Shown here piece by piece: positions 35,125 to 44,978 of a stretch of DNA of 64,000 nucleotides. The translations under genes and the position numbers were made by a program. The notes beneath the pieces were generated by a model, which did not search any database, was not told the origin of the DNA, and saw nothing but the letters and a program-made list of their open reading frames with translations. The stretch comes from Oceanospirillaceae bacterium (GTDB lineage Bacteria; Pseudomonadota; Gammaproteobacteria; Pseudomonadales; Balneatricaceae): positions 1-64,000 of the forward strand of contig JABSRA010000015.1 in the NCBI GenBank assembly GCA_013215445.1, given 5' to 3'. Position 1 is the stretch's first letter. Each line of letters opens with the position of its first letter.

Positions 35125-37242
35125 ATGTATAAAACGACTTCAAAAACATCTCTATTCTTAGCATCCTGCATGTTGGGAATTATTTTATTGAGCTTGGTCA
35201 GCTCAGGAATTTTATATCGTCAAATTATGGGTTTACAATCCGGTTCGGTCAATACTGAAGTCGTCGACTTCATCAATGAATTTGAATATGAATTGATGGA
35301 TAGCGCCGTCGCTTTATCCGAAGCTTATAAACTGCAGAGTATCATTGCTAACAATGAAAAATTTGATCGGGCTTTTAAACAGGTTCTCGGTCGTACCGCT
35401 TCCCTGTCATTATTAGAAAAACAATACCCAGATTTAAAGAACAGCCTAAATGTCTCTCTGGTGGTATCCAGTACTGCGCGAATTAATAATTTGATCTACA
35501 ACAGTGCGCAGATTCAGCGGAAAACGTTAGGTGAAGTTCAGCGGCTTTTTGCCGATTTAACCTTTGAGCTACATCGCTTCCAACAAAATTGGGGCCATCA
35601 CAATAATGATATGATGAGTACCAAACATTTCAATACGCTGGTCTCCTACCAAAATTCCCTATTACTGATTTTTGTGACTTTATTTATCGGTATTGTGATG
35701 GTTATTTACCTGTTTAAGAATAATAGGACGTTACTTGAATTACAGCGTACCTTGGAAAAGCGAGTTTACAAGCGAACCAAAGAACTGAGTAATAGTAACG
35801 AAAATTTACATCTTGAAATAAATGAGCGTAAAAAAATAGAAGAAGCACTCACTGAAAGTCAGCAGGCAGCAGAAATTGCTCATCAGCGGCTCCAGCATCA
35901 AGCTAATTTTGACCCATTAACCAAATTAGCCAATCGCCATTTGTTCATTGAACGATTTAACGAAGCCAGTAATAGAACCGATAGAAACTCAACCTTGGTG
36001 GCATTATTGTTTATTGATTTGGATAGGTTTAAACATGTCAATGATACCTTGGGTCACACTATTGGCGATGAGTTACTGATAGAGGCGGCAGTGCGTATAG
36101 AAGAAGTGTTGCGATCATCTGATACTGCCGCGCGTTTTGGCGGGGACGAGTTTGCCATCGTTCTCTCTGACATCGTTGAGATTCGTACGGTGGAGTTGAT
36201 CGTTAGCCGAATTATAAAAACCTTGGGTAGTCCTTTCCACCTTTCAGGTAATGAAGCTTTTGTTTCAGCGAGTATTGGAATTACCATGTATCCCAGGGAT
36301 GGTGATAATATTGAAACGCTGCTGCGTAAAGCAGATAGTGCCATGTATAAAGCCAAAGATGCGGGTAAAAATAATTTTAAATTCTTTACCCAAAAAATGA
36401 ATATTGAAGCAACAGAGCGAAGATCGTTGGAAACTGCTCTTTACAAGGCAGTTGAAGAGCAGCAATTTCACATAGAATACCAGCCTATCTACGATGTTCA
36501 ACATAACAAAATAGCCGTATTTGAAGCCTTGATCGGCTGGAATCTGGATAGCCAAGGTAAAATACCCGCCGAGAAGTTTATACCTTTGGCTGAAGAGATA
36601 GGGCTTATTTTACCCATCGGCAAATGGCTGTTGGATGAGGTCTGTAAGACCGCTGTTATGTGGATTGATGATGGGGCCAGTGATTTTTTGATGTCGGTGA
36701 ATATTTCGTCTCGCCAATTCCAAAAATGCAACATGGCGGATGACCTGGAAAAAACATTAAGAGAAACGGGATTAGATGCGCGTTATCTAATGATTGAAAT
36801 TACCGAGAATCTGCTTATTTCAAATCACCTGCAAACTCTAGAACAGTTAAATAAGATTCGTAAAATGGGTGTCCACATTGCCTTCGACGGTTTTGGTACT
36901 GGGTATTCATCGCTTAGTTTCCTCAGAAAATACCCAATCACTACCTTGAAAATTGATCAATCATTTATAAAAAATATTAGTGGCGACTGCGCCGACATTG
37001 AATTGATTAAAAGCATACTTTCGATAGCGGAAAATTTAAACTTGAAAGTGATTGCCGAAGGCGTCGAAAATAAAACCCAGGTCGATTTTTTAGTAAAAAA
37101 CAACTGTGGGTTTCTGCAAGGTGATTATTATTCACCACCACTACCAGCGATTAACATCCTAGAATTATTAGAGCGGGAAAAAACGCAAGCGCCAGATGTC
37201 GTTACCAATAAGGTGGTACTTCATCTAGCGAGCACCGATTGA
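35125..37242 (+). CDS. Membrane GGDEF-EAL protein (dual cyclic-di-GMP domains)
   Basis: 705 residues. Membrane helix at about 8-33, a periplasmic sensor region, a second helix at about 172-196, a coiled-coil linker (200-265), GGDEF domain and EAL domain. The GGDEF site is intact (339-343) and a product-inhibition RxxD lies at 330-333. The EAL domain keeps E467-A-L, NISSRQF, EITEN, KIDQSFI and AEGVEN. However, the usual D-D-F-G-T-G reads D588-G-F-G-T-G, losing one metal-binding Asp. Expected to make c-di-GMP; phosphodiesterase activity is doubtful. Confidence 0.92.
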   Translation: MYKTTSKTSLFLASCMLGIILLSLVSSGILYRQIMGLQSGSVNTEVVDFINEFEYELMDSAVALSEAYKLQSIIANNEKFDRAFKQVLGRTASLSLLEKQYPDLKNSLNVSLVVSSTARINNLIYNSAQIQRKTLGEVQRLFADLTFELHRFQQNWGHHNNDMMSTKHFNTLVSYQNSLLLIFVTLFIGIVMVIYLFKNNRTLLELQRTLEKRVYKRTKELSNSNENLHLEINERKKIEEALTESQQAAEIAHQRLQHQANFDPLTKLANRHLFIERFNEASNRTDRNSTLVALLFIDLDRFKHVNDTLGHTIGDELLIEAAVRIEEVLRSSDTAARFGGDEFAIVLSDIVEIRTVELIVSRIIKTLGSPFHLSGNEAFVSASIGITMYPRDGDNIETLLRKADSAMYKAKDAGKNNFKFFTQKMNIEATERRSLETALYKAVEEQQFHIEYQPIYDVQHNKIAVFEALIGWNLDSQGKIPAEKFIPLAEEIGLILPIGKWLLDEVCKTAVMWIDDGASDFLMSVNISSRQFQKCNMADDLEKTLRETGLDARYLMIEITENLLISNHLQTLEQLNKIRKMGVHIAFDGFGTGYSSLSFLRKYPITTLKIDQSFIKNISGDCADIELIKSILSIAENLNLKVIAEGVENKTQVDFLVKNNCGFLQGDYYSPPLPAINILELLEREKTQAPDVVTNKVVLHLASTD

Positions 37243-37385
37243 TATTAATTTTTGCTATTCATCGTAGCTTTTGTTGTTGATTAGGTGAGACTTTATAGAG
37301 AGCACCTTATCTGCATGTTTTTGTTGTAACCACGTCCTTTGGATAGTAAAGTTATTTTTCATAGTAAGTATAAAAGGATATGATT

Positions 37386-37643
37386 ATGAAATTTAGTACG
37401 GATCTGATCGATGAGTTATCCCTGCTGTCTCAGTTTAGTTTAAGTTCTACCTTGGAAGGTCTTAAGATACATGCAGATGCTTCAAACAAGGTGATTGGTG
37501 CCGCCAAGCGACTGTTTGACAAAGGGCTCGTTACTCAAGCTGATGGTGGATACTTAACTGAGTTGGGTAAAGATGCCGCTCAGCATTTACTAAGCCTCAA
37601 TAGTATTCTAACGACCCCCGTGAACCTGGATACCGCTTCTTAA
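37386..37643 (+). CDS. TIGR02647 family small protein
   Basis: 85 residues from ATG 37386, preferred because AAAGGA is seven bases upstream (ATG 37380 is too close to it). Matches the small TIGR02647 family of pseudomonads: F-S-x-x-L-I-D-E-L, GLKIHADA, KGLVTQADGGYLTELGKDAA. It has a winged-helix-like pattern and is sometimes called DNA-binding, without proof. Its stop overlaps the yaeQ start by one base. Confidence 0.85.
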   Translation: MKFSTDLIDELSLLSQFSLSSTLEGLKIHADASNKVIGAAKRLFDKGLVTQADGGYLTELGKDAAQHLLSLNSILTTPVNLDTAS

Positions 37644-38176
37644 TGGCTTTAAAACCTACCTTATATAAAATTGACCTACAGTTAGTTGACACCAATCGAG
37701 ACGTTTACGATAACTGTAAGTTTACTTTAACTCAGCACCCGTCAGAAACCCAGGCGCGAATGATGGTTAGACTGATTGTTTTTGCGCTTAATTATCACCG
37801 TGACTTACAATTCACTAAGGGCTTATCGTCTCAGGATGAGCCTGATATGTGGCAGATTTCACCCAGTTTACAAATAGAGAGTTGGATTGAAGTAGGCCAG
37901 GCGAGCCCAGAGCGTATGCGTAAGGGGATCAGTCGTGCGCCTAAAGTATTGTTGTACGCTTATGGTAGTGAAACTGATGTATGGTGGCAAAAAGCTGCCG
38001 CTGCTTATAAGGCGCTGCCCCACATAGAGGTTTATCGATTTGAACATAAACAAATCAATGAATTAGTGGCTATTGTGACAAAAAAAATCCAACTAACAGT
38101 GTCTATAAGCGAAACAGAAATCTATATAAACTCAGGGGATAAAGAGGTAAGCCTCAATTTAAGCAAACTACTCTAG
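37643..38176 (+). CDS. yaeQ: YaeQ family protein
   Basis: 177 residues. The family start MALKPTLYKIDLQLVDTNR and the segments HPSETQARMMVRLIVFAL, QDEPDMW and WIEVGQASPERMRKG are conserved. YaeQ has a PD-(D/E)XK nuclease-like fold and was once proposed as an RfaH-like antiterminator; its function is unsettled. Coupled to the TIGR02647 gene by TAATG. Confidence 0.93.
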   Translation: MALKPTLYKIDLQLVDTNRDVYDNCKFTLTQHPSETQARMMVRLIVFALNYHRDLQFTKGLSSQDEPDMWQISPSLQIESWIEVGQASPERMRKGISRAPKVLLYAYGSETDVWWQKAAAAYKALPHIEVYRFEHKQINELVAIVTKKIQLTVSISETEIYINSGDKEVSLNLSKLL

Positions 38177-38487
38177 CGTTCATCATGGGCTTTATTAGGG
38201 CTTTTTATCAGTGAGTTTAGGCGTTTTCTTCAGCAGATTTTTTCCTCTGTGCGATCTATTGCCTAGCCAGCCTAATTACCCTCGTCTTATTGGCCGATCA
38301 ACCGGCCAATAGATAGGGATTGCTTGATTCGATGGCCGTGAATTCATTGGCTTAATCCAAGTAATCAATAGCTTGGGTTACAAATTGCTCAATAAGTAGC
38401 GAGGGCTGCGCTGATCTTTCGGGGTTAATTTAAACGGCTTGCTATCGCTTGCTATATTTTTTGGGCTCTGTGTTTATGATCAGTCTA
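38177..38487. other. Intergenic region with a perfect hairpin
   Basis: About 310 bases between convergent genes. ATTGGCCG (38289-38296) and CGGCCAAT (38303-38310) form an 8-bp perfect hairpin with an ATCAAC loop but no T run. GGGCTTTATTAGGGCTTTTT near 38188-38207 may be a weak terminator of yaeQ. Confidence 0.45.
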
Positions 38488-39129
38488 TTAAGCTTTTATT
38501 CTCTGGTTGGGGCCACTGACCAGTAAGCTGAGTAAGTCACTTCGAGTAATAATACCTATCACTGTGTGTTGTTGATCAACCACTGAAATTGCGGAGGTCT
38601 TATATTTCATAAAGATTAATGCGATATCCCTGACTAATGTATCATCTGAGACAGCGAGTACTTTTAAGTCAACGATACTGTGAATAAAACTAGACTGTGG
38701 CGATTCTACCCCCAGTAGTTCTATGGCGTTTATCAGACCTAGGGGTTTTTGCTCTGTGTTGATAATAACGATATGGGAAATGTCATTTTCGTGCATCAAT
38801 GTTTTGGCGTGGGATACTAATTCATGTGCCATGGCGGTTATCACCGGTGTAGTCATGACATGAGAGGCTCTCAATCTTCGACGATTATCTAAAGAGTCAG
38901 CAACTTTGCCGGTATTAATGTAACTCAAGGTTTGGTTGGGGGAGGCGATCGTCGCTTTCTTTTTGGCTGTGGGTGTAGCTTGGCTGAGGTCAGCCAATGT
39001 ATGCCCCAACGCTGGTTTAGAGCGCACAGAGAAGTCTAATTGTTTGATTGATGTATCCCTCGCCTGAGTTCGCTCTTGCTTATCAGACTGTGCTGCTTCT
39101 GTACCATTATTAAACATGAGTAAGGTCAT
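38488..39129 (-). CDS. Tandem CBS-domain protein
   Basis: 213 residues. An N-terminal 90-residue low-complexity region leads to two CBS domains: ASHVMTTPVITAMAHELVSHAKTLMHENDISHIVII and VDLKVLAVSDDTLVRDIALIFMKYKTSAISVVD, ending GIITRSDLLSLL. CBS pairs bind adenine nucleotides and regulate partners; no partner domain is present. ATG 39129 or ATG 39117 could start it. Divergent from dacB. Confidence 0.87.
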   Translation of the reverse strand: MTLLMFNNGTEAAQSDKQERTQARDTSIKQLDFSVRSKPALGHTLADLSQATPTAKKKATIASPNQTLSYINTGKVADSLDNRRRLRASHVMTTPVITAMAHELVSHAKTLMHENDISHIVIINTEQKPLGLINAIELLGVESPQSSFIHSIVDLKVLAVSDDTLVRDIALIFMKYKTSAISVVDQQHTVIGIITRSDLLSLLVSGPNQRIKA

Positions 39130-39528
39130 ATACTGCCCCTGATGCCATCCGGATCATTAATCAAACAATCAGTTTATTGAAAAGTTTAAATTATGGCGAT
39201 TGTTGGATTTATTAATCGCTTCACCGCAAAAACAAGCAATATTGATACCATAATTTCATTTCAAAAGAAGTTATTAATACTCAATTCATAAAAATAACGC
39301 CAATTGAATCTTAACAGTAGCTTAGCAAAAAAATACCGGCTTATATAATTTTTTAAAAAACAGTTGTTTAGAAACTCTATTGGCGAGCTGTTTTATTTGC
39401 CTTAGTGAGGATCCAAGTGAATGGATAAAGCCTGTAGGAATTTTTTGTAAGTTTTCAGCGGATAGTTTATTTATCCTCAGTAGTGGAGCAAATTTACTGG
39501 GATAACCATCCAAGGTTGAGGCATAATA
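39130..39528. other. AT-rich region between the CBS gene and dacB
   Basis: About 400 bases. A minus-strand frame at 39322-39549 (75 codons, TTG start) exists but overlaps the dacB start and has no ribosome site, so it is not called. No clear hairpin or promoter was identified. Confidence 0.4.
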
Positions 39529-40770
39529 ATGATTTTTAACACTCAGCAATGGATTGTCATAATGAATGATGCCGCTCTTCTGTTTAAGGCCAAAGCTCTG
39601 TTTTTAGTGCGACTTCTGCTACTTGTAATCGTTTATAATAGTGCCAATGCTGCCAGTGATTTGTCTGCGCACAGCGCAATTATTGAGGCTATACCCAAGG
39701 CTTCATTACTGCTCAAAGATACTCAAATGCGTAACAGCATCAGTATTCGCCCCGCCCAGCTGTTGGTACCCGCTTCTACCTTAAAGATAGTCACCGCTTA
39801 CTTGGCGATTAAACGCTGGGGGCTTGAACACCGCTTCTATACGGATTTTTATTATGATCGGGGCACATTATGGATAAAAGGTTTTGGCGATCCTTATATC
39901 ACCTCTGAAGAAGTATTGCTGATGAGCCGGGCCATCCGTAAATTGGAGCTGGGGCCGATTAAAAAAATCTCCGTTGATAATCGCTATTTCCCGGAGTTGC
40001 GTCTCGATGGTCGAGGCAGCAGCGATAACCCCTATGATGCTGGTAATGCAGCGCTGGTGGTAAATTTTAATACCCTGTTCGTGAAAAAGACCCAGGGGGT
40101 GGTGAGTAGTGCAGAACATCAGACACCGATAACCCCCCTTGCCAGTAGGCTTGGGGCTAATATAAATGGTTCAATAAAGCGGATTTCACTGCCCGGTGGA
40201 AGAGATATGGCAGCGACTTATTTTGCCCAAGTATTCGCTAAAATTCACACTAAGCGTAACTTGAAAGTACAGGTGGCTGGTTTGCCGAAAAGGGCTCTGT
40301 TTGTTTATCGCCATTACAGTTCTAAAAATTTGCAGGCGTTGTTGGTGGCGATGTTAAAGTACTCGAACAATTTTATCGCCAATCAATTATTTTTAATGTT
40401 GCCTAAAACCAGTGAGAATCAAGCCGTGCTCAGTGTCGCTGCCGCGCAAAAAAACTATATTCATTCACTGCAAAAAGAATTTTCTTTTGCAGGGGCCAGT
40501 TTTGTCGATGGAGCGGGCCTGTCGCGTTTAAACCAAATTAGTGCAGAGCAATTACTGCAGGTGCTAGAAGTGTTTAGGCCCTGGATTGACCTATTGCCGG
40601 AGCGGAAAAAAGGATTGAGGGTCAAGACCGGAACGCTGTCAGATAATCATTCACTGGCAGGCTATAAACTGGATAAAGATCAACAATGGCAGGCATTTGT
40701 ATTGTTGATCAATAAAAAAATGTTGCCTGACTATCGCTTTCAATTGGCCAGAACACTCCTTAAAAACTGA
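39529..40770 (+). CDS. dacB: D-alanyl-D-alanine carboxypeptidase/endopeptidase (PBP4 type)
   Basis: Peptidase family S13, 413 residues with a signal peptide ending near SANA-AS. The three active-site motifs are visible: S-T-L-K (PASTLKIV), S-N-N (KYSNNFIANQL) and K-T-G (RVKTGTL). It trims peptidoglycan peptides in the periplasm. Shorter than E. coli PBP4 (477). GAGG lies seven bases before ATG 39529. The stop overlaps the topB start (TGATG). Confidence 0.88.
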   Translation: MIFNTQQWIVIMNDAALLFKAKALFLVRLLLLVIVYNSANAASDLSAHSAIIEAIPKASLLLKDTQMRNSISIRPAQLLVPASTLKIVTAYLAIKRWGLEHRFYTDFYYDRGTLWIKGFGDPYITSEEVLLMSRAIRKLELGPIKKISVDNRYFPELRLDGRGSSDNPYDAGNAALVVNFNTLFVKKTQGVVSSAEHQTPITPLASRLGANINGSIKRISLPGGRDMAATYFAQVFAKIHTKRNLKVQVAGLPKRALFVYRHYSSKNLQALLVAMLKYSNNFIANQLFLMLPKTSENQAVLSVAAAQKNYIHSLQKEFSFAGASFVDGAGLSRLNQISAEQLLQVLEVFRPWIDLLPERKKGLRVKTGTLSDNHSLAGYKLDKDQQWQAFVLLINKKMLPDYRFQLARTLLKN

Positions 40771-42695
40771 TGATTTTATACATAGCAGAAAAACCCAGTC
40801 TGGGGCGTGCCATTGCCGATGCGCTACCCAAGCCGCACAAAAAGCAGCCGGGCTTTATTGAAGTTGGCAATGGAGATATTGTCAGTTGGTGTATCGGCCA
40901 CTTGTTAGAGCAGGCGGAACCTGATGCCTATGATGCTAAATACAAACAGTGGAAAATTGAGCACCTGCCAATCGTGCCTCAGCAATGGCAATTAAAAGTA
41001 AAGAAGCAGACCAGCAAGCAGTTGAGCGTGTTGCGAGGATTGCTAAAAAAAGCTGATTTGATCGTGCATGCGGGAGACCCTGATCGCGAGGGTCAACTAC
41101 TGGTGGATGAAGTGCTAGCTCACCTTAAGGTTGGGGTTCGCAAACGCAACAGTGCCAAACGCTGCCTGATTAACGATCTCAATTATTCTGCGGTGAAAAA
41201 GTCGTTGGCTAATATGCGGATGAATTCTGAATTTATTCCATTGTCTACCTCGGCCTTAGCGCGCTCTAGAGCGGACTGGTTATACGGTATGAATCTTACC
41301 CGTCTGTGTACTATTTTAGGGGGCAAGGCTGGTTTTCAAGGCGTGTTATCGGTCGGTCGCGTGCAGACTCCATTACTGGGACTGGTGGTGAGAAGGGATT
41401 TGGAGATAGAAGCTTTTGTCGCCGTGCCTTTTTATGAAGTTTGGGCGCAGCTTAATACCGCTCAAGGGGTTGGCTTTTCGCTTAAGTGGCAGCCGAGTGA
41501 GAGCTGTGCACCTTATCAGGATGAAGAGGGCCGTATATTGGCTCGATCGTTGGCACAAAACGTTGCTAGCAGAATAATAGGGCAGCCAGGGAAGGTGTTG
41601 AGTTGTCATAATAAAGCTCGTCAGCAGGCGCCGCCGCTGCCCTATAATTTATCAAGTCTACAGATAGATGCTGCTAAACGCTTTTCTTTTAGTGCTAAAA
41701 AAGTACTGGAAATATGCCAGAGTCTGTACGAGAGGCACAAGTTAATTACCTATCCTAGATCTGATAGTCGCTACCTACCCAGTGAGCACTTTAAACAGGC
41801 ATCCCAGGTGACAACTGCCATTGCCAGTATTGATAGCGGCTTAATAACCGCGGTGAATAATGCCGATCTAGGGTTGAAATCTAAGGCGTGGAATGATGCA
41901 AAAGTAGATGCCCATCACGCGATTATCCCCACGGCTAAAAAACATTCGAGTGCGACATTGAGCAGGGGTGAGGCGTTGATTTATCAGCAGATCGCCCGTC
42001 AATACCTCTATCAATTTTATCCAGCCTACCGCTTCGATGAACGCTCATTAACGGTGGAAATAGCTGGGGGGTTGTTTAGTGCCAAAGCTCAACAGTGCAC
42101 GGATATCGGCTGGAAAGTTCTACACAGTGCAGCAAAAACGCCAGCCACAAAGGTTGAGAAAGTGCTGCCGAATTTACGCGCTGGTGATATAACAACCTGT
42201 GTGGATGCGCAGATAAAAGATAAAATGACCAGCCCCGCAGCGTATTTTACCGATGCAACGCTACTCGCGGCAATGACCGGAATAAGCCGTTTTGTGCGTG
42301 ATCAAAATCTGAAAAAAATCCTCAAAGAAACGGACGGCATAGGCACAGAGGCAACCAGAGCCGGCATTATAGAACTGCTGTTTCAACGCCAGTTTCTGCA
42401 CCGTGAAGGCAAGCTAATAAAAGCCACTGGCGTTGGAAAAAAATTAATCGCAAGTCTCCCAGACAAGGCGACTACTCCTGATATGACAGCGCTGTGGGAA
42501 TCTAGATTATCCTTAATCGCCAAGCGTGAATTTAATTATCAACAGTTCATGGCTGACCTAGAAGCGGTTATTAAAGAGCTTTCAGAGCAAGTTAAGCCAG
42601 CCGCTTTTGCCGGCTTAAAAGGCGAGGGGAAAAAGCCCAGTTATAAAAAGAGAAAGGCGCCGCAAAAGCGCAGCAAAAAACCTGCCCGTCGCTAA
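40770..42695 (+). CDS. topB: DNA topoisomerase III
   Basis: 641 residues, type IA topoisomerase. Toprim domain with MILYIAEKPSLGRAIA and HAGDPDREGQLLVDE (acidic triad), catalytic Tyr in LITYPRSDSRYLP, and DAHHAIIPT. The C-terminus ends in a Lys/Arg-rich tail (KKPSYKKRKAPQKRSKKPARR region) instead of zinc fingers. Start overlaps the dacB stop, an unusual coupling of a cell-wall gene and a DNA enzyme. Confidence 0.95.
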   Translation: MILYIAEKPSLGRAIADALPKPHKKQPGFIEVGNGDIVSWCIGHLLEQAEPDAYDAKYKQWKIEHLPIVPQQWQLKVKKQTSKQLSVLRGLLKKADLIVHAGDPDREGQLLVDEVLAHLKVGVRKRNSAKRCLINDLNYSAVKKSLANMRMNSEFIPLSTSALARSRADWLYGMNLTRLCTILGGKAGFQGVLSVGRVQTPLLGLVVRRDLEIEAFVAVPFYEVWAQLNTAQGVGFSLKWQPSESCAPYQDEEGRILARSLAQNVASRIIGQPGKVLSCHNKARQQAPPLPYNLSSLQIDAAKRFSFSAKKVLEICQSLYERHKLITYPRSDSRYLPSEHFKQASQVTTAIASIDSGLITAVNNADLGLKSKAWNDAKVDAHHAIIPTAKKHSSATLSRGEALIYQQIARQYLYQFYPAYRFDERSLTVEIAGGLFSAKAQQCTDIGWKVLHSAAKTPATKVEKVLPNLRAGDITTCVDAQIKDKMTSPAAYFTDATLLAAMTGISRFVRDQNLKKILKETDGIGTEATRAGIIELLFQRQFLHREGKLIKATGVGKKLIASLPDKATTPDMTALWESRLSLIAKREFNYQQFMADLEAVIKELSEQVKPAAFAGLKGEGKKPSYKKRKAPQKRSKKPARR

Positions 42696-42720
42696 CCACC
42701 AAGATTATAAGAGAGTTTCC

Positions 42721-43599
42721 ATGAGTCAGTATGCAGTATTAGTAAAACGTGCGGCAAAGTATGCCATGTTAGTGGCGAGCATTTTATTGTTGGTTAAGCT
42801 TATTGTGTGGTGGCAAACCGGGTCCGTTACCCTGTTGGCCTCACTGGTTGATTCTATGCTTGATTTAGCTGCGTCATTTTCCAGTTTATTGATCTTAAAT
42901 TTTTCCCTGCAACCCGCCGATGATGAACACAGTTTTGGTCACGGCAAAGCGGAATCTCTGGCGGCATTGGCGCAGTCTACCTTTATTGCTGGCTCGGCAT
43001 TGTTTTTGGTGCTTTCAGGAGTGGAGCGCTTTTTTCATCCCCAGCAATTAGTTGAGCCGGAGTTGGGTATTTGGGTCAGCCTGTTCGCCATTGTGTTGAC
43101 GGGTGTGTTGGTTGTCTATCAAAAAAGAGTGGTGAAAATTACCGGTTCGCAGGCGATTAAGGCCGATTCATTACACTATCAATCTGACTTGCTAATGAAT
43201 GCCACCGTCATGTTAGCATTGATTTTTAGTAGTCTAGGCTGGCCGATTGCCGATGCTATCTTTGGTATTGCGATTGGTTTTTATATTTTATATGGGGCGT
43301 GGACCATTGGCCAATTAGCGGTGCAGTCACTGCTCGATCATCGATTGCCGCAGAGTGAAGTAGATAAAATACGCGCCTTGGCACTCGCGGTGGATCAAGT
43401 GCAGGGAGTCCATGAAATTCGCACTAGAATGTCCGGTGAAATCAGATTTATCCAAATGCACTTAGAGCTTAGAGATGAATTACTTTTAATTCAGGCGCAC
43501 AGTATTGCCGATCTAGTCGAAGACGCTGTGGTGAAAGCTTTTCCAAAATCTGATGTCATCATCCATCAGGACCCGATGAGTGTCGTGAAGCGTAATTAA
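42721..43599 (+). CDS. fieF: Cation diffusion facilitator FieF/YiiP type
   Basis: 292 residues, six membrane helices and a cytoplasmic C-terminal domain. Exports Fe2+/Zn2+ in exchange for protons. Metal sites: D-x-x-x-D in SLVDSMLD, H/D in ADSLHYQSDLLMN, the DDEHSFGHGKAE loop and LLDHRLP. C-terminal MHLELRDELLLIQAHSIAD completes the dimer metal site region. GAGAG upstream of ATG 42721; 25 bases after topB. Confidence 0.92.
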   Translation: MSQYAVLVKRAAKYAMLVASILLLVKLIVWWQTGSVTLLASLVDSMLDLAASFSSLLILNFSLQPADDEHSFGHGKAESLAALAQSTFIAGSALFLVLSGVERFFHPQQLVEPELGIWVSLFAIVLTGVLVVYQKRVVKITGSQAIKADSLHYQSDLLMNATVMLALIFSSLGWPIADAIFGIAIGFYILYGAWTIGQLAVQSLLDHRLPQSEVDKIRALALAVDQVQGVHEIRTRMSGEIRFIQMHLELRDELLLIQAHSIADLVEDAVVKAFPKSDVIIHQDPMSVVKRN

Positions 43600-43616
43600 G
43601 CGGCCCATAGCGTTGT

Positions 43617-44358
43617 TTAAGCGGGATATTTAAAGTCTAAAAATTGCTTGATGCAATTTGCCACCAAATCTTGATCCAACGGGGTGTTAAGGGTGCTTAT
43701 TGCATCGTTAGCTAAGGCTTGGGGGATTATTTGTCTTAAGTGGCCGTCTGTTGGTGAATAGCGTTTTATTGAAAGTGGCTGAGAACTCGGGGTGTCCTTG
43801 AAATGTCAGTGCTTTATTATCGATGTTTAATGCAGCATAGGGACAGAACTCAGACCCTACAATTATTTCACTGTGCTCTGGAGGTGTGATGACTTGATCT
43901 TGATGGAAAGCTTGGATGGTAAATGCATCCACTCCACTGCTGGTTTGCATCCATGTTGGGCGCTGCGAGAGCGGATAACGGGTCGCACCTAAACCCCAGC
44001 CATTGGCTGATTTCTGCACGCGCCAGCCGAGTGCCTGGACAATTAATTGATGACCGAAACAAATTCCAATCAGGGGAATATCTGCTGCGTATGCCTGGCG
44101 AATAAATTCTGAGATTCCTTCAATCCAAGCATGTCTCTCATAGACAGCATGTTTAGAGCCAGTGATTAACCATGCATCACAACTGGCTACTTTTTCAGGT
44201 AGTTTGTCCTCGAGTATCGCGTAGCTTTCGAAACTTAGATGCGGATTTTTGCCGGTTAATAAATTGCGAAACATCGCGGCATAATCACCATATTTTTCCT
44301 GCAACTCTTGAGGGAGACTGCCTGTTTCTAATATTTTGATGGTGAGAGCGCGCATCAA
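43617..44358 (-). pseudogene. Class I glutamine amidotransferase, frameshifted near the 3' end
   Basis: GuaA-type glutamine amidotransferase fold: oxyanion region ITGSKHAVYE, nucleophile Cys in GICFGHQ, and QGHPEF with the catalytic His/Glu. The open frame stops at 43708 after 216 residues. Removing one C in GGCC at 43742-43745 joins R-R to a frame reading HLRQIIPQALANDAIS and on to a natural-looking end (stop 43617-43619), giving the family's usual length of about 246. All catalytic residues lie before the shift, so a shortened enzyme may still work. Sequencing error is the alternative. Confidence 0.75.
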
Positions 44359-44493
44359 TATACCTTGTGTGGAAGCGAATACAAAAAAATATTCTAAAGT
44401 AATCAGTAGCCTGCTGCAGTAGAAATTGTTAGTTTTGGAATCTATTTTTATCCATGGTACGTACAGAAGGTTACCAATTAATAGGAGAGAAAC

Positions 44494-44844
44494 ATGTTAC
44501 CCATGGGCACGATAATGGCGTTGAGTATGCTATTAGCGGTAATCATTAATACCGATCTAGTCTTGTTTAGATTAATCAAAAAATTACCGACTATCATGTT
44601 GAATATTGTGGCGATCATCGTATTGTGCAGTGGCTTGTGGAATGTACTCTGGTACGCCGCTCAGCACTTGGGGGAGTTCTGGGGTAATGCGGCACTCGGA
44701 TCAGGTTTGCTGATGATAATATCGTCTGGTTATGCGCTAGTACCGTTAAAGTTGCCTCGCTGGCTTAATTCAGTTAAGCCGGTAGTGCTGTTGTTACTAC
44801 TGGGTTTTTTCCTGCTCTATGCAGTGACGATTTATCAGCTGTAA
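44494..44844 (+). CDS. Small integral membrane protein, function unknown
   Basis: 116 residues with about four hydrophobic segments (6-26, 34-56, 64-82, 96-115). GGAG seven bases before ATG 44494 supports translation. No family recognised. Neighbours (amidotransferase, IalB-like protein) give no hint. Confidence 0.65.
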   Translation: MLPMGTIMALSMLLAVIINTDLVLFRLIKKLPTIMLNIVAIIVLCSGLWNVLWYAAQHLGEFWGNAALGSGLLMIISSGYALVPLKLPRWLNSVKPVVLLLLLGFFLLYAVTIYQL

Positions 44845-44978
44845 GTTTGAGGGTCTTTTTGTCTTGATGGTGTTTTTTTATTGTATATCCTAAGTACTAC
44901 TTTATTATGTGCGGTAGATGTATAAATTGAATGTCTTATTATTTAGTTAGTAAAAAAGAACTTAAAGGGAATTAACCC

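Noticed and set aside
39322-39549. 75-codon minus-strand ORF before dacB
   Set aside because: TTG start without ribosome site, overlaps the dacB start, no recognisable family.
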